From assembly GCF_007475365.1 (NCBI RefSeq), contig NZ_CP034442.1, forward strand, positions 930,001 to 994,000: a stretch of 64,000 bases of DNA, given 5' to 3'. Shown here piece by piece: positions 8,796-17,557 of this stretch (positions are counted from its first letter, which is position 1; every line of letters begins with the position of its first letter). A model generated the notes under the pieces. It worked only from the letters and a program-made list of their open reading frames with translations. It had not been told where the DNA came from and ran no database searches. The stretch comes from Streptococcus oralis subsp. dentisani. Lineage in GTDB: Bacteria > Bacillota > Bacilli > Lactobacillales > Streptococcaceae. The translations under genes and the position numbers were made by a program.

Positions 8796-9971
8796 TTAAA
8801 AATTTAGTTCCGTCCAAGTAAGCGGTGTATAGCCAAGCAATTCCACACCATCATACTCAACTGTTTTCACGATCTCTTGGATGTTTGTTTTCAATTCTTC
8901 AGTTGCTACGCTATTTGAATCATCCAAGACCACATCATCTTCCACGACGAAGAGTGGTTTTTGGTAACGATCGTAAAGATTGTTCATCACGAGACGAAGT
9001 CCCACAGAATCTATGCGATTTTGATTTTGGCCATTACTTGCATATTTGTTGATAAAAACTTCTTGGGAATTGCTTGATGCATAATAACTGAAGCTGACAA
9101 AGTCAATTTTCCCATCTCTTAGGACAAAGAGGTCGTCGTTTTCAATATCCAAGGCGATTTGATCACGTTCTAAACGACGCAAAAAGTGATTTGGGTAGTA
9201 TCCACGCACTTGCACGTCTGTAAACAAATAATTTTCCCTATCTTTGACTTCTGCTTCCATTACATCAATAGCATTTTCAGTTTGCTGACTGTAGTTTTTA
9301 CTAACAACCATCATCCCACCAAACTGAAACTCTGGGTTGATTGTTTTTCCGAGCTTGATTGCACGTGCAGAAGCAACTAATTGATAATGAGCTGCTTGCC
9401 AAATCACCTGTTCTTGATTGTCATCTGCTCCAAAAGACAATCCTCCACCAAGAAACGGCAAATGGTGCAAAACGTTGAACTCATTGAAGGTAATCCAATA
9501 CTTCACTTTGTCCTTAAAGTACTGAAAGACAGCTTCTGCGTAACGCTCAAAGAGTTCGATCATCTTGCGGCTTTTCCAAGCTCCATATTTTTCGTATAAA
9601 TTCAGCGGAAGGTCAAAGTGACTCAAGGTCACAATCGGTTCGATATCTTTTTCTAATACGTCATCGATGATTGCTTCATAATATTTCAATCCCTCTTCAC
9701 TCGGCTGCAACTCTTCACCATTTGGAAAGATGCGTGCCCAAGAGATCGAGATTCTATAGGCATTGAAACCCATTGATTGAATTAAATTCAGCTCTTCCGT
9801 ATAATCTCTCTGACCTACTGAAGCAAATCTCCCTAGGATATCATAAGATCCTAAAGGTACATTTTTGTAGTCAACTGTTCCATTCAGAACTTCTATCCGA
9901 GACTGGTCAACTGGTAATACATCTGTAGTACCCAAACCTTTGTTACTATTTGACATCATATTTCTAATCAT
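8796..9971 (-). CDS. Degenerate glycoside hydrolase family 1 protein
   Basis: A 391-residue relative of GH1 (6-phospho-)beta-glucosidases, cytoplasmic, no signal peptide. Clear family text: KGLGTTDVLP near the start, NAYRISISWARIFPNG (about 69-84), TLSHFDLP, VKYWITFNEFN with the acid/base Glu, and LFVVEDD, where the nucleophile Glu is kept but the usual ENG is EDD. It is about 80 residues shorter than the family. The first strand with the glycone-binding Gln is missing. The conserved His-Arg-Tyr before helix 1 reads GRFASV. The protein stops at GYTPLTWTELNF, losing the C-terminal strand and substrate-binding loop. It is therefore probably inactive or repurposed. The ATG at 9971 has AAAAGGAGCCACT, and it is 51 bases after the serine-rich gene, so it is co-transcribed with the export genes. 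A role in adhesin glycosylation is inference. Confidence 0.8.
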   Translation of the reverse strand: MIRNMMSNSNKGLGTTDVLPVDQSRIEVLNGTVDYKNVPLGSYDILGRFASVGQRDYTEELNLIQSMGFNAYRISISWARIFPNGEELQPSEEGLKYYEAIIDDVLEKDIEPIVTLSHFDLPLNLYEKYGAWKSRKMIELFERYAEAVFQYFKDKVKYWITFNEFNVLHHLPFLGGGLSFGADDNQEQVIWQAAHYQLVASARAIKLGKTINPEFQFGGMMVVSKNYSQQTENAIDVMEAEVKDRENYLFTDVQVRGYYPNHFLRRLERDQIALDIENDDLFVLRDGKIDFVSFSYYASSNSQEVFINKYASNGQNQNRIDSVGLRLVMNNLYDRYQKPLFVVEDDVVLDDSNSVATEELKTNIQEIVKTVEYDGVELLGYTPLTWTELNF

Positions 9972-10022
9972 AGTGGCTCCTTTTGATTTTTATTATTTCT
10001 ATTTAATGATTGCAAGTTCTGT

Positions 10023-12500
10023 TTAGAAGGATTTCTCATCTTCCCTTTTTTGAGTAATAGCAGCCAAACCAGACAATTCACTTGCAACATTTCTTAAGTC
10101 ACGTGCTAGGGGCTGCGAACCTGGTCTGAGTAGGTGATAGAGTTGGCGTTCCGTCATCCTTAAATTTGTTCCATTTGATTCTGAATAGTGAGACAGGTGT
10201 TTCAGAGAGTCTTGCAAATCTACATTCTTTATTGATTCTTCTCTATTTTCAAGCTCCTGTTGCTCCTCAGCAATATGTGCTTGAGACAATTCTTCTTCAG
10301 AAATTTCAGGTGTCATCACTTCTTGCACTTTTTGCTGGTGAGTTAGAGGGCTCATATCCAGTTCAGAGAGGCTCTTATACAGACGTTCCGAAACATGCAA
10401 GTCATGCGCGAATACTTCTGTCTCCGCCACACTCTGTCTATAGGAACCAAATTCTGATTCTAACATACTATAGGATTGAGATAGGGATGCTTTCCTGAAA
10501 CTCACCGAATCAGCTACACTCTGACTTTGACTTAAAGATTCAGATATTTGTTGACTTTGACTTAAGGATTCGGACTCACTGAGATAGAGGATTTCGCTCA
10601 AACTTAACGACTCGGACTCAGAAAGTAGATGAGAAATCATCTCACTCAAGGAATGAGATTCGGAAATCGATTCCCATTCGCTCTGGCTTAGGCTATAGAA
10701 CTCAGACTCGGAAACACTCTGACTTGCTTGTTCTGATTCGGAATAGCTCCACCACTCTGATTCTGAGTGACTTTGAGATTCGGAAATCGATTCCCATTCA
10801 CTCTGACTCAAGCTATAAAACTCAGACTCGGAGACACTCTGACTTGCTTGCTCCGATTCGGAAAAACTCCACCACTCTGATTCTGAAGAGCTTTGGGATT
10901 CGGATATGGATTCCCATTCACTCTGACTCAAGCTATAGAACTCGGACTCAGAGATACTCTGACTCGCTTGTTCCGATTCGGAATAGCTCCACCACTCTGA
11001 TTCTGAAGAGCTTTGGGATTCGGATATGGATTCCCACTCACTCTGACTCAGGCTATAGAACTCGGACTCAGAGACACTCTGACTTGCTTGTTCTGATTCG
11101 GAATAGATCCACCACTCTGATTCTGAGTGGCTTTGAGATTCCGAAACGGATTCCCACTCACTCTGGCTCAGGCTATAGAACTCGGACTCGGAATAGCTCC
11201 ACCACTCTGATTCTGAGTGGCTTTGGGATTCGGATATGGATTCCCACTCGCTCTGGCTTAGGCTATAGAACTCAGACTCGGAAACACTCTGACTCGCTTG
11301 TTCCGATTCGGAAGAACTCCACCACTCTGATTCTGAGTGGCTTTGAGATTCAGAAATCGATTCCCACTCACTCTGGCTTAGGCTATCGAACTCGGACTCG
11401 GAAACACTCTGGCTCGCTTGCTCTGATTCGGAAGAGCTCCACCACTCTGATTCTGAGTGACTTTGGGATTCAGATATGGATTCCCATTCACTCTGGCTCA
11501 GGCTATAGAACTCCGACTCTGAGACATTCTGACTCGCTTGTTCTGATTCGGAATAACTCCACCACTCTGATTCTGAAGAGCTTTGGGATTCGGAAATCGA
11601 TTCCCACTCACTCTGACTCAGGCTATAGAACTCAGACTCGGAGACACTCTGACTCGCTTGTTCCGATTCGGAAGAACTCGACCACTCTGATTCTGAGTGA
11701 CTTTGGGATTCGGATATGGATTCCCACTCACTCTGACTTAAGCTATAGAACTCTGACTCGGAAATACTCTGACTTGCTTGTTCTGATTCGGAAGAACTCG
11801 ACCACTCTGATTCTGAGTGACTTTGGGATTCGGATATAGATTCCCACTCACTCTGACTCAGGCTATAGAACTCAGACTCGGAGACACTCTGACTCGCTTG
11901 TTCCGATTCACTCAAGGAAAGGGACTCGGAGACACTAGGATTTTGATCATAAGAAAGGGACTCGGAGTATGCAATACTTTCACTCAAAGAGAATGCATCC
12001 GTATCCTGACAAAGGGACTCCCCTGTCAAATGCTCAGAAACAGAGAGGCTATCAACCAAGGAAAGGGACTCAAATTCAGATTCTGAAGAAGAGACCACTA
12101 ATGAGTAGTTCTCAGACATGGACTCTCGAAGCGAGAATCCTTTTGCTGATATACTCTGGCTAAACGACTCACTGTACGAATCTGCGACAGAAAGGCTGAG
12201 GGAAGCTAAAGCGCTAGTTGACAAGCTCTGACTAACATTCCTTATCAAGTCAGCCACTCCCAAACTGTTCCTTTCCTGAAAGTCTTCTAAGGCTTCCATG
12301 ACAGAAACTGATTCTGTTGGTAACTCAAGATCTTCACTAGCACTCAGAATAATTTCCTTTTGCTCTTTGAGTTTTCGACTGACGGGCTTTGATTTAGTTG
12401 CATCCAGGCTACGGTAATCACTATCTTCCCTACCCTTTTGCTTAAACTTTGATATCAAACGTTTAAATCCCTTTAGCTCTTCGTTATTATTTTTGCTCAT
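10023..12500 (-). CDS. Cytoplasmic-looking Ser/Glu/Trp repeat protein in the accessory Sec locus
   Basis: I do not recognise this 825-residue protein. It has no signal peptide, no membrane segment and no LPXTG. Residues 1-60 are basic (MSKNNNEELKGFKRLISKFK). Residues about 85-190 are serine-rich. Residues about 195-635 are near-perfect 40-residue tandem repeats of the form SESEQASQSVSESEFYSLSQ followed by SEWESISESQSHSESEWWSY. The last 130 residues are a non-repetitive acidic region ending in RQLYHLLRPGSQPLARDLRN and a charged tail. Every second or third residue of the repeats is Ser, like the exported adhesin, but the intervening residues are Glu and regularly spaced Trp/Tyr/Phe rather than Ala/Val. 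It sits between secA2 (68 bases) and the GH1-like gene (51 bases). It could be an acceptor or decoy for GtfA/GtfB or a scaffold; this is inference. Confidence 0.85.
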   Translation of the reverse strand: MSKNNNEELKGFKRLISKFKQKGREDSDYRSLDATKSKPVSRKLKEQKEIILSASEDLELPTESVSVMEALEDFQERNSLGVADLIRNVSQSLSTSALASLSLSVADSYSESFSQSISAKGFSLRESMSENYSLVVSSSESEFESLSLVDSLSVSEHLTGESLCQDTDAFSLSESIAYSESLSYDQNPSVSESLSLSESEQASQSVSESEFYSLSQSEWESISESQSHSESEWSSSSESEQASQSISESEFYSLSQSEWESISESQSHSESEWSSSSESEQASQSVSESEFYSLSQSEWESISESQSSSESEWWSYSESEQASQNVSESEFYSLSQSEWESISESQSHSESEWWSSSESEQASQSVSESEFDSLSQSEWESISESQSHSESEWWSSSESEQASQSVSESEFYSLSQSEWESISESQSHSESEWWSYSESEFYSLSQSEWESVSESQSHSESEWWIYSESEQASQSVSESEFYSLSQSEWESISESQSSSESEWWSYSESEQASQSISESEFYSLSQSEWESISESQSSSESEWWSFSESEQASQSVSESEFYSLSQSEWESISESQSHSESEWWSYSESEQASQSVSESEFYSLSQSEWESISESHSLSEMISHLLSESESLSLSEILYLSESESLSQSQQISESLSQSQSVADSVSFRKASLSQSYSMLESEFGSYRQSVAETEVFAHDLHVSERLYKSLSELDMSPLTHQQKVQEVMTPEISEEELSQAHIAEEQQELENREESIKNVDLQDSLKHLSHYSESNGTNLRMTERQLYHLLRPGSQPLARDLRNVASELSGLAAITQKREDEKSF
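10621..11912 (-). repeat. 120-bp tandem repeat array inside the Ser/Glu/Trp protein
   Basis: Ten or more units with an exact 120-bp (40-codon) period. Equivalent bases occur at 10741, 10861, 10981, 11101, then 11191 (one unit shortened by 30 bp), 11311, 11431, 11551, 11671 and 11791. Units differ mainly at synonymous sites and at a few codons (HS/SS after ESQS; WSSS/WWSY/WWSF). The whole number of codons in both the full and the short unit keeps the frame, so copy number can change without loss of the protein. Confidence 0.93.
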
Positions 12501-12568
12501 AATATGATTTTCTCCAAAAATACAGTTATATCATCATTATAAAGTCTACAACAGAATCTGTCAAAGTA

Positions 12569-14956
12569 TTAGCCAAAGAAAACTTCTAACTTCCCAGAAG
12601 GCTTAATATTAATGTAACTCAATGCCATGTTTTTTATAATGTTTAGATTTATATCTGCATTCATTCTTTTGTATGATTTAAAAGCTTCTTTATGAAACTC
12701 AAAGACAGGATTTTTTTGGGCATACCCTTGACTAGACACCAAACCTTGAAATTGCTGTAAATAGTCAACTTGCTCAACCCAACAGTCATCTATCGCTCTC
12801 AAAACGACAGTTCGTTGAAATTGATTGAACAACTCTGAATCCTTGATTTTATCTTTTTTCTGCTGGTATTCTGAAACAAGGAGGTCAGATAAAAACTTTT
12901 TAACTTGCCGTAAATCCGTGACATCTAGATCATCTGGAATATCCTCGCAGTAATAACTAATGTTATCCAAAACAAAGCGAAATAAATCCGCCCGCTCTTT
13001 AAACGGTGTTTTACTTGTATAAATATCCACTGCATCCGATAGGATAGACAAGAAATAAGTCAAATCAAAGTCTGGATGAGAGATGAGCTTATTACGCTTA
13101 TTGTAGATAATCTGTCGCTGAATACGGATACTTTCATCATATCGTTCCGTTGAACGTCTGGAAGCCGCTGACGCGTTATCACTATTCTTCTGAGCCTCTT
13201 CAACCGCATGTCTAATACGACGAGAGGTCAAATGAATCTTTTGTTTTTCCTCTGGTTTTGCAATTTCTTTGTGATAGTACTCACTAATCCATTTGCTACC
13301 AGACTTGGAAATAAGATCATCCTCAAGAGAAATAAAGAATTTGCTCAACCCTGGAGCGCCTTGTCGTCCGGCACGACCGCGAAGCTGCAAATCCACTCGC
13401 TCACTGGACATTCTCTCTGTTCCAACAACAGCAAGTCCACCCAACTCAGCAACCCCTTCTTCCAAGATAATATCTGTTCCACGACCTGCCATTGATGTTG
13501 CTACCGTCACTGCAGAACGTCTACCAGCCAGGGCGATCATCTCAGCCTCTTTCGCTGCATTATGGGCGTTCAACACATTATGGGCGATTCCCTCTTGGAG
13601 TAAGAGCATAGAATAAATCTCAGACATTCCAACTGATCCTGTCGCAATTAAAACTGGCTGACCTTTTTTATGTAATTTTTTGATATACTCCAATGAAGCA
13701 TATAATTTTTGAGGAATCGTGAGATAGATTTCATCTGGATAATCAATTCGTAAATTGGGTTTTCGTGTAGGAACAACTACGACTCCCAAGTCGTAAACGT
13801 CTCTGAACTCATCCTCACAAACCTTACCAGTACCCGTCATTCCTGCTAATTTTGGAAACATTCTAAATAAATTTTGATAGGTAATAGAGGCCATCGAACG
13901 TGTTTCCAATGTGATTTTCACACGTTCTCTGGCTTCTAGTGCTTGGTGTAGTCCTGATTGGAGTTTATTTCCTTCCAAGAGACGTCCTGTCGCCTCATCC
14001 ATTAGTTTAACTTCGCCATTATCCACTGTGTACTGACGATCTTTTTCAAATAAGTGGTTAGCTCTCAAAGCTAGGTTAATTTGGCGAATGAGCTGGTAAT
14101 TATCTGGATCATAGGCATTCTGAACGCGGAAATAAACCTCTGCTTCCTTTACTCCTTTTCTCGTCAACCATACAGACGTCCGAGTAGAGTCTAAATTAAA
14201 ATCTTCCCCTTCTTTTAGAGTTTTTACAAACTCATCACACGAGAGAAAGAGGTTGGATTGAACCCGAGGAGAACCTGAAATGATTAGAGGCATCTGCGCA
14301 CTATCTAGCAAGGCTGCATCTACTTCATCGACCAAACAAAAATAAAATTTTGGCAAAAACTTCTTTGATTGAGATGTCGCCAAGTTTTCTTCTAGGTAAT
14401 CAAACCCTAACGCACTATGTGTTGTGTAGACAATATCATTCTTATAGATTTGTTGTTTTTGAGGAATTTTAAGTTTTTTTGTCGGATCGTCCGAGACACC
14501 AACCCCAACTGTCATTCCTAAAAATCGAAAAACGGGTGCCATTTGTTTAGCATCACGCGCTGCCAAATATTCATTGGCCGTGACTAAGATCGTACTTTTT
14601 TCCGTCAAGGCATTTAGGTATAAAGGAAGGATAGCTGTCAAGGTTTTTCCTTCCCCTGTTCTCATTTCTGCAATCTGATTGTCTTGCATAACCAAGGCTC
14701 CTAAAACCTGAACATCATAAGGATATAATCCTAATACACGCTTGGCCGCCTCACGAATGGTTGCATACGCTTCTGGCAAAATGGACTGCAAGCTTTCTCC
14801 TCCAGAAAGGCGTTCTTTAAACCATTTTGTCTGAGCTTGCAGTTTCTCATTTGACATAGCTGCATAACTATCAGATAGTTTATTAACCTTCTCCAAAATC
14901 TTTTTGTAACGCATTAGTTTATAGGAGTTGGTCAAATTGAATCGTTTAGTTTTCAT
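12569..14956 (-). CDS. secA2: Accessory Sec translocase ATPase SecA2
   Basis: Motor ATPase dedicated to export of the glycosylated adhesin. The protein is 795 residues, as expected for SecA2 of SRRP loci and shorter than housekeeping SecA. Visible motifs: EMRTGEGKTLTAILPLYL (Walker A, residues 101-105), CLVDEVDAALLDSA (DEAD-like box, near 210), MTGTG near 365-375, and VATSMAGRGTDI followed by GRAGRQGAPG (helicase motif VI, near 530). The zinc-binding Cys-rich tail of ordinary SecA is absent, as is usual for SecA2. The start ATG at 14956 lies inside the end of asp3 (overlap of 11 bases), which indicates translational coupling. Confidence 0.96.
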   Translation of the reverse strand: MKTKRFNLTNSYKLMRYKKILEKVNKLSDSYAAMSNEKLQAQTKWFKERLSGGESLQSILPEAYATIREAAKRVLGLYPYDVQVLGALVMQDNQIAEMRTGEGKTLTAILPLYLNALTEKSTILVTANEYLAARDAKQMAPVFRFLGMTVGVGVSDDPTKKLKIPQKQQIYKNDIVYTTHSALGFDYLEENLATSQSKKFLPKFYFCLVDEVDAALLDSAQMPLIISGSPRVQSNLFLSCDEFVKTLKEGEDFNLDSTRTSVWLTRKGVKEAEVYFRVQNAYDPDNYQLIRQINLALRANHLFEKDRQYTVDNGEVKLMDEATGRLLEGNKLQSGLHQALEARERVKITLETRSMASITYQNLFRMFPKLAGMTGTGKVCEDEFRDVYDLGVVVVPTRKPNLRIDYPDEIYLTIPQKLYASLEYIKKLHKKGQPVLIATGSVGMSEIYSMLLLQEGIAHNVLNAHNAAKEAEMIALAGRRSAVTVATSMAGRGTDIILEEGVAELGGLAVVGTERMSSERVDLQLRGRAGRQGAPGLSKFFISLEDDLISKSGSKWISEYYHKEIAKPEEKQKIHLTSRRIRHAVEEAQKNSDNASAASRRSTERYDESIRIQRQIIYNKRNKLISHPDFDLTYFLSILSDAVDIYTSKTPFKERADLFRFVLDNISYYCEDIPDDLDVTDLRQVKKFLSDLLVSEYQQKKDKIKDSELFNQFQRTVVLRAIDDCWVEQVDYLQQFQGLVSSQGYAQKNPVFEFHKEAFKSYKRMNADINLNIIKNMALSYINIKPSGKLEVFFG

Positions 14957-15980
14957 TTTTTCTCATCCACTCTTCAATCTTCTCCAAGTCAATCGCTTGA
15001 AGTAAAAATGACTTATCTAATAAATTTTCAATGTTTGCTAGTTCACGTGGTCTAGTCTTCAAGTTCGCATATTCCTTAACTTTTGTCGGATTAAATTGCT
15101 GCAGCAATAATTCTTTAAAAATAGGCGGATTTACTCGATTACGATAACGTTCCAGCAAGCGTTGATAATCTAGTTCACTTAAAAACTCATCCGTCACAAG
15201 AGCGTATGAATTTCCAAATTGTTTGGAATAATGCAGGGCCGCAATATTAGAAATCGCTCCGTAACCAACAAAAGCCACTTTTTCAAAAAGATGCTCTTGC
15301 GCTAATTCTTCAATCGTTTCAAGCAAGGTTTCGTAAAAACGTTCCTCCATGTATAGGAGTGCTTCCCTATAAGACGAATTAACAATCAATACATTTGAGA
15401 AATGTTCACGAACATGTTCTGGGATAAAACCTGTTCGATTGAGTTCGGGTTCAGTAAAGCAAACATACATCGTTTCTTTCTCGGAATCCTGATGAAGTAA
15501 ATCAGATATCCAGTAGCGATCCACTGTATAATCCGCTAACTGCTCCTCAGCAACATAAATCCCTTCAAACAGGAAGCGATGACAACCCGAGCTGACTAAC
15601 TGCACCTTGTAATATTGTGTACTATCTGGAACGCATATGCTCACTCTCTCTCCCTGTTTAATGATTTGATTCGAAATTTCTTCATCTCGAGCATCCATAA
15701 ATTCAACTTTTAAGTATGTTGAATTTTCTGGGATGGTTTCTATATGACTGCCAAAGATATAGTTTTGCCCACGTTTCAATTCAGGAAGCTGACTCGTATT
15801 GCGTAAAGCCTGATAGTTTGCCCGTGAGTGCCATTCATGAATAACTGTCCCCGAAGGCATGAACTGGTTTTCATACAAAACATGACCACCGTCTAACAGT
15901 CTGACAGATGAACCGTATAGATACTGAGATACGCTTTGGATATCCCAATAAGCAAAATAGACTTCTTCCTTGTATCTCAC
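14946..15980 (-). CDS. asp3: Accessory Sec system protein Asp3
   Basis: Component of the Asp1-Asp2-Asp3 complex, which binds unfolded serine-rich adhesin and is needed for its export. The N-terminal about 150 residues (from EEVYFAYWDIQSVSQYLYGS) are the carbohydrate-binding-module-like beta sandwich typical of Asp3. The protein is 344 residues, because a C-terminal extension of about 190 residues (with FEKVAFVGYGAISNIAALHY, about 235-254) is present, as in some streptococcal Asp3 proteins. It overlaps asp2 by 4 bases and secA2 by 11 bases, in the standard asp1-asp2-asp3-secA2 order. Confidence 0.9.
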   Translation of the reverse strand: MRYKEEVYFAYWDIQSVSQYLYGSSVRLLDGGHVLYENQFMPSGTVIHEWHSRANYQALRNTSQLPELKRGQNYIFGSHIETIPENSTYLKVEFMDARDEEISNQIIKQGERVSICVPDSTQYYKVQLVSSGCHRFLFEGIYVAEEQLADYTVDRYWISDLLHQDSEKETMYVCFTEPELNRTGFIPEHVREHFSNVLIVNSSYREALLYMEERFYETLLETIEELAQEHLFEKVAFVGYGAISNIAALHYSKQFGNSYALVTDEFLSELDYQRLLERYRNRVNPPIFKELLLQQFNPTKVKEYANLKTRPRELANIENLLDKSFLLQAIDLEKIEEWMRKNEN

Positions 15981-17557
15981 GATTTAAACTCCCTTTCAAA
16001 ACTATTCATTAATAGCGTTTTATATTGATTAAAGAACCATTCAACAATACCTTGTGTATCATCGTTGTGTCGTCCAGTCAACCCCTTACTGATAACGCTG
16101 ACGCGGTAATCTCGCTGTCCTAACTCATCCAGCATATCGGGATAGGCCGACATATCATAGTCATCTTGATACATAAAGGAGATAATGAATTTTGTTCTTG
16201 AGAAATCAGCTGACTCAAAAGCCGTCCAGAAACGTTCGTTAAGCTGAGCTGTAGCTTCACTTGATAATTCTCCTATTGTGCGGTACACCAAATCCAGTGA
16301 CGTTGGAAATCCTCCCGGACGAATAGTTGACTCATTTTCTGCCATATCTCCTAAGTTGACAAGAGGTTTTCCGACAATGACGGCATGAGGTTCCAACTTA
16401 GAACTATAGTAAAGGGCGCCAAAAGTCCCCATTGATAAACCTGACAAGGTCAGTTGTTCCTTCGTAAAACCAAGTTCATCTAAGCAGTTATGAACCACTT
16501 GGAGAAGTTTTTGTTCCAGCTCCTCCGATCCAAGATAGAAAGCGCCCCCCTCTGAACGCGGATCCCCTACTAGTAAGAATGGCGATTCCAAATTATTCAT
16601 CATCCAGTATCCCTCGAATCCCTCTGCGGGACGGTACCCTGAAAAATAGATGTTCAACGGTGGTTTCAAATCTCCTGGATGGAAGAAATAAATCAGTTCT
16701 TCTCTATTTTTATCGCTAATTCGTTTTCCTCCGACTAACAAGTCTCCATAGCCTAGATGGGAGTCTCGATAGTGGCAGGGACCAAGTTTTACAATTCCTT
16801 GTCCTTTTGCTTGAATGCTGATACTCAAATAATACGAATCATTTACATCTAACGTCAGAGATCGGTCAAAGCTCGTTTCATCATAAATCCATTCTTGCAT
16901 GGGAGAATTTCCAGCTGGAAAACCTTTAACAACGTAGCGGATTGAACAACCTTCTGAAACCCTGAACTCAGGCCACAGATCTAAAGGCATTTCCCCACTC
17001 AGAAAAACATTATGTTGATAGGTCGCAATAGTCTGATAATCCTCGCCGTATCGGCCACACAAACGAAGGTAATTTGTCCCTTCATAACTGACTTGCCCCT
17101 CAAAAGATGGTGCAGCGACTAGATGATTAACACTTAGTTTCGTTCCATTTTGCTTGGAGAAAAAACCACGTGAAAATATATGTAGCATCTGCTCTGGATT
17201 TTCAAAATTTGTTTTCACAGCTTTTTTACGCAAAAGAAATCGTTCCAGCGTTTTTGTAGTGATTTGACAACGCTCATGATAGAACAGACGGTAAACCTGA
17301 ATTTTCTGATCCAAGATAGTGACATACTCTAAATATTCAGCAGTATCTACCAACACGACATCAAACGGTCTGTCTACTTTTTTCTTCTTTTTTTTCCCGT
17401 TTTCCGCCTCAACTTCTCTATTTAAGATCCCGATATCTTCTGGCAATAAAGAGACGATGTCTTCTGGTTTGACAAATGTCCATTTTATATTACTAGGAAT
17501 TTCATATTGCTCCTGCCAATTTTCATCAGCAATTTGCAAAACACTAATTTTTTTCAT
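15977..17557 (-). CDS. asp2: Accessory Sec system protein Asp2 (GlcNAc O-acetyltransferase-like)
   Basis: Asp2 has a dual role in the family: with Asp1 and Asp3 it chaperones the adhesin, and it O-acetylates GlcNAc on the adhesin through a Ser-Asp/Glu-His site of alpha/beta-hydrolase type. The hydrolase core is visible: PLNIYFSGYRPAEGFEGYWM, then LTLSGLSMGTFGALYYSSKL with the nucleophilic Ser at residue 375 in GLSMG, and a candidate catalytic His in TGRHNDDTQG near the C-terminus. The 526-residue length is typical. The N-terminal half is a beta-rich domain. It overlaps asp1 by 14 bases and asp3 by 4 bases. Confidence 0.93.
   Translation of the reverse strand: MKKISVLQIADENWQEQYEIPSNIKWTFVKPEDIVSLLPEDIGILNREVEAENGKKKKKKVDRPFDVVLVDTAEYLEYVTILDQKIQVYRLFYHERCQITTKTLERFLLRKKAVKTNFENPEQMLHIFSRGFFSKQNGTKLSVNHLVAAPSFEGQVSYEGTNYLRLCGRYGEDYQTIATYQHNVFLSGEMPLDLWPEFRVSEGCSIRYVVKGFPAGNSPMQEWIYDETSFDRSLTLDVNDSYYLSISIQAKGQGIVKLGPCHYRDSHLGYGDLLVGGKRISDKNREELIYFFHPGDLKPPLNIYFSGYRPAEGFEGYWMMNNLESPFLLVGDPRSEGGAFYLGSEELEQKLLQVVHNCLDELGFTKEQLTLSGLSMGTFGALYYSSKLEPHAVIVGKPLVNLGDMAENESTIRPGGFPTSLDLVYRTIGELSSEATAQLNERFWTAFESADFSRTKFIISFMYQDDYDMSAYPDMLDELGQRDYRVSVISKGLTGRHNDDTQGIVEWFFNQYKTLLMNSFEREFKS

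Noticed and set aside
10724..11839. Long plus-strand ORF (371 codons) opposite the Ser/Glu/Trp repeat gene
   Set aside because: It is the antisense reading of the 120-bp repeats, with no ribosome site or promoter. The minus frame is longer, has proper non-repeat ends and a start signal.
10621..11912. 120-bp repeats considered as a CRISPR or satellite-type element
   Set aside because: They are in-frame, lack unique spacers, and variation is mostly synonymous, as in a coding repeat.
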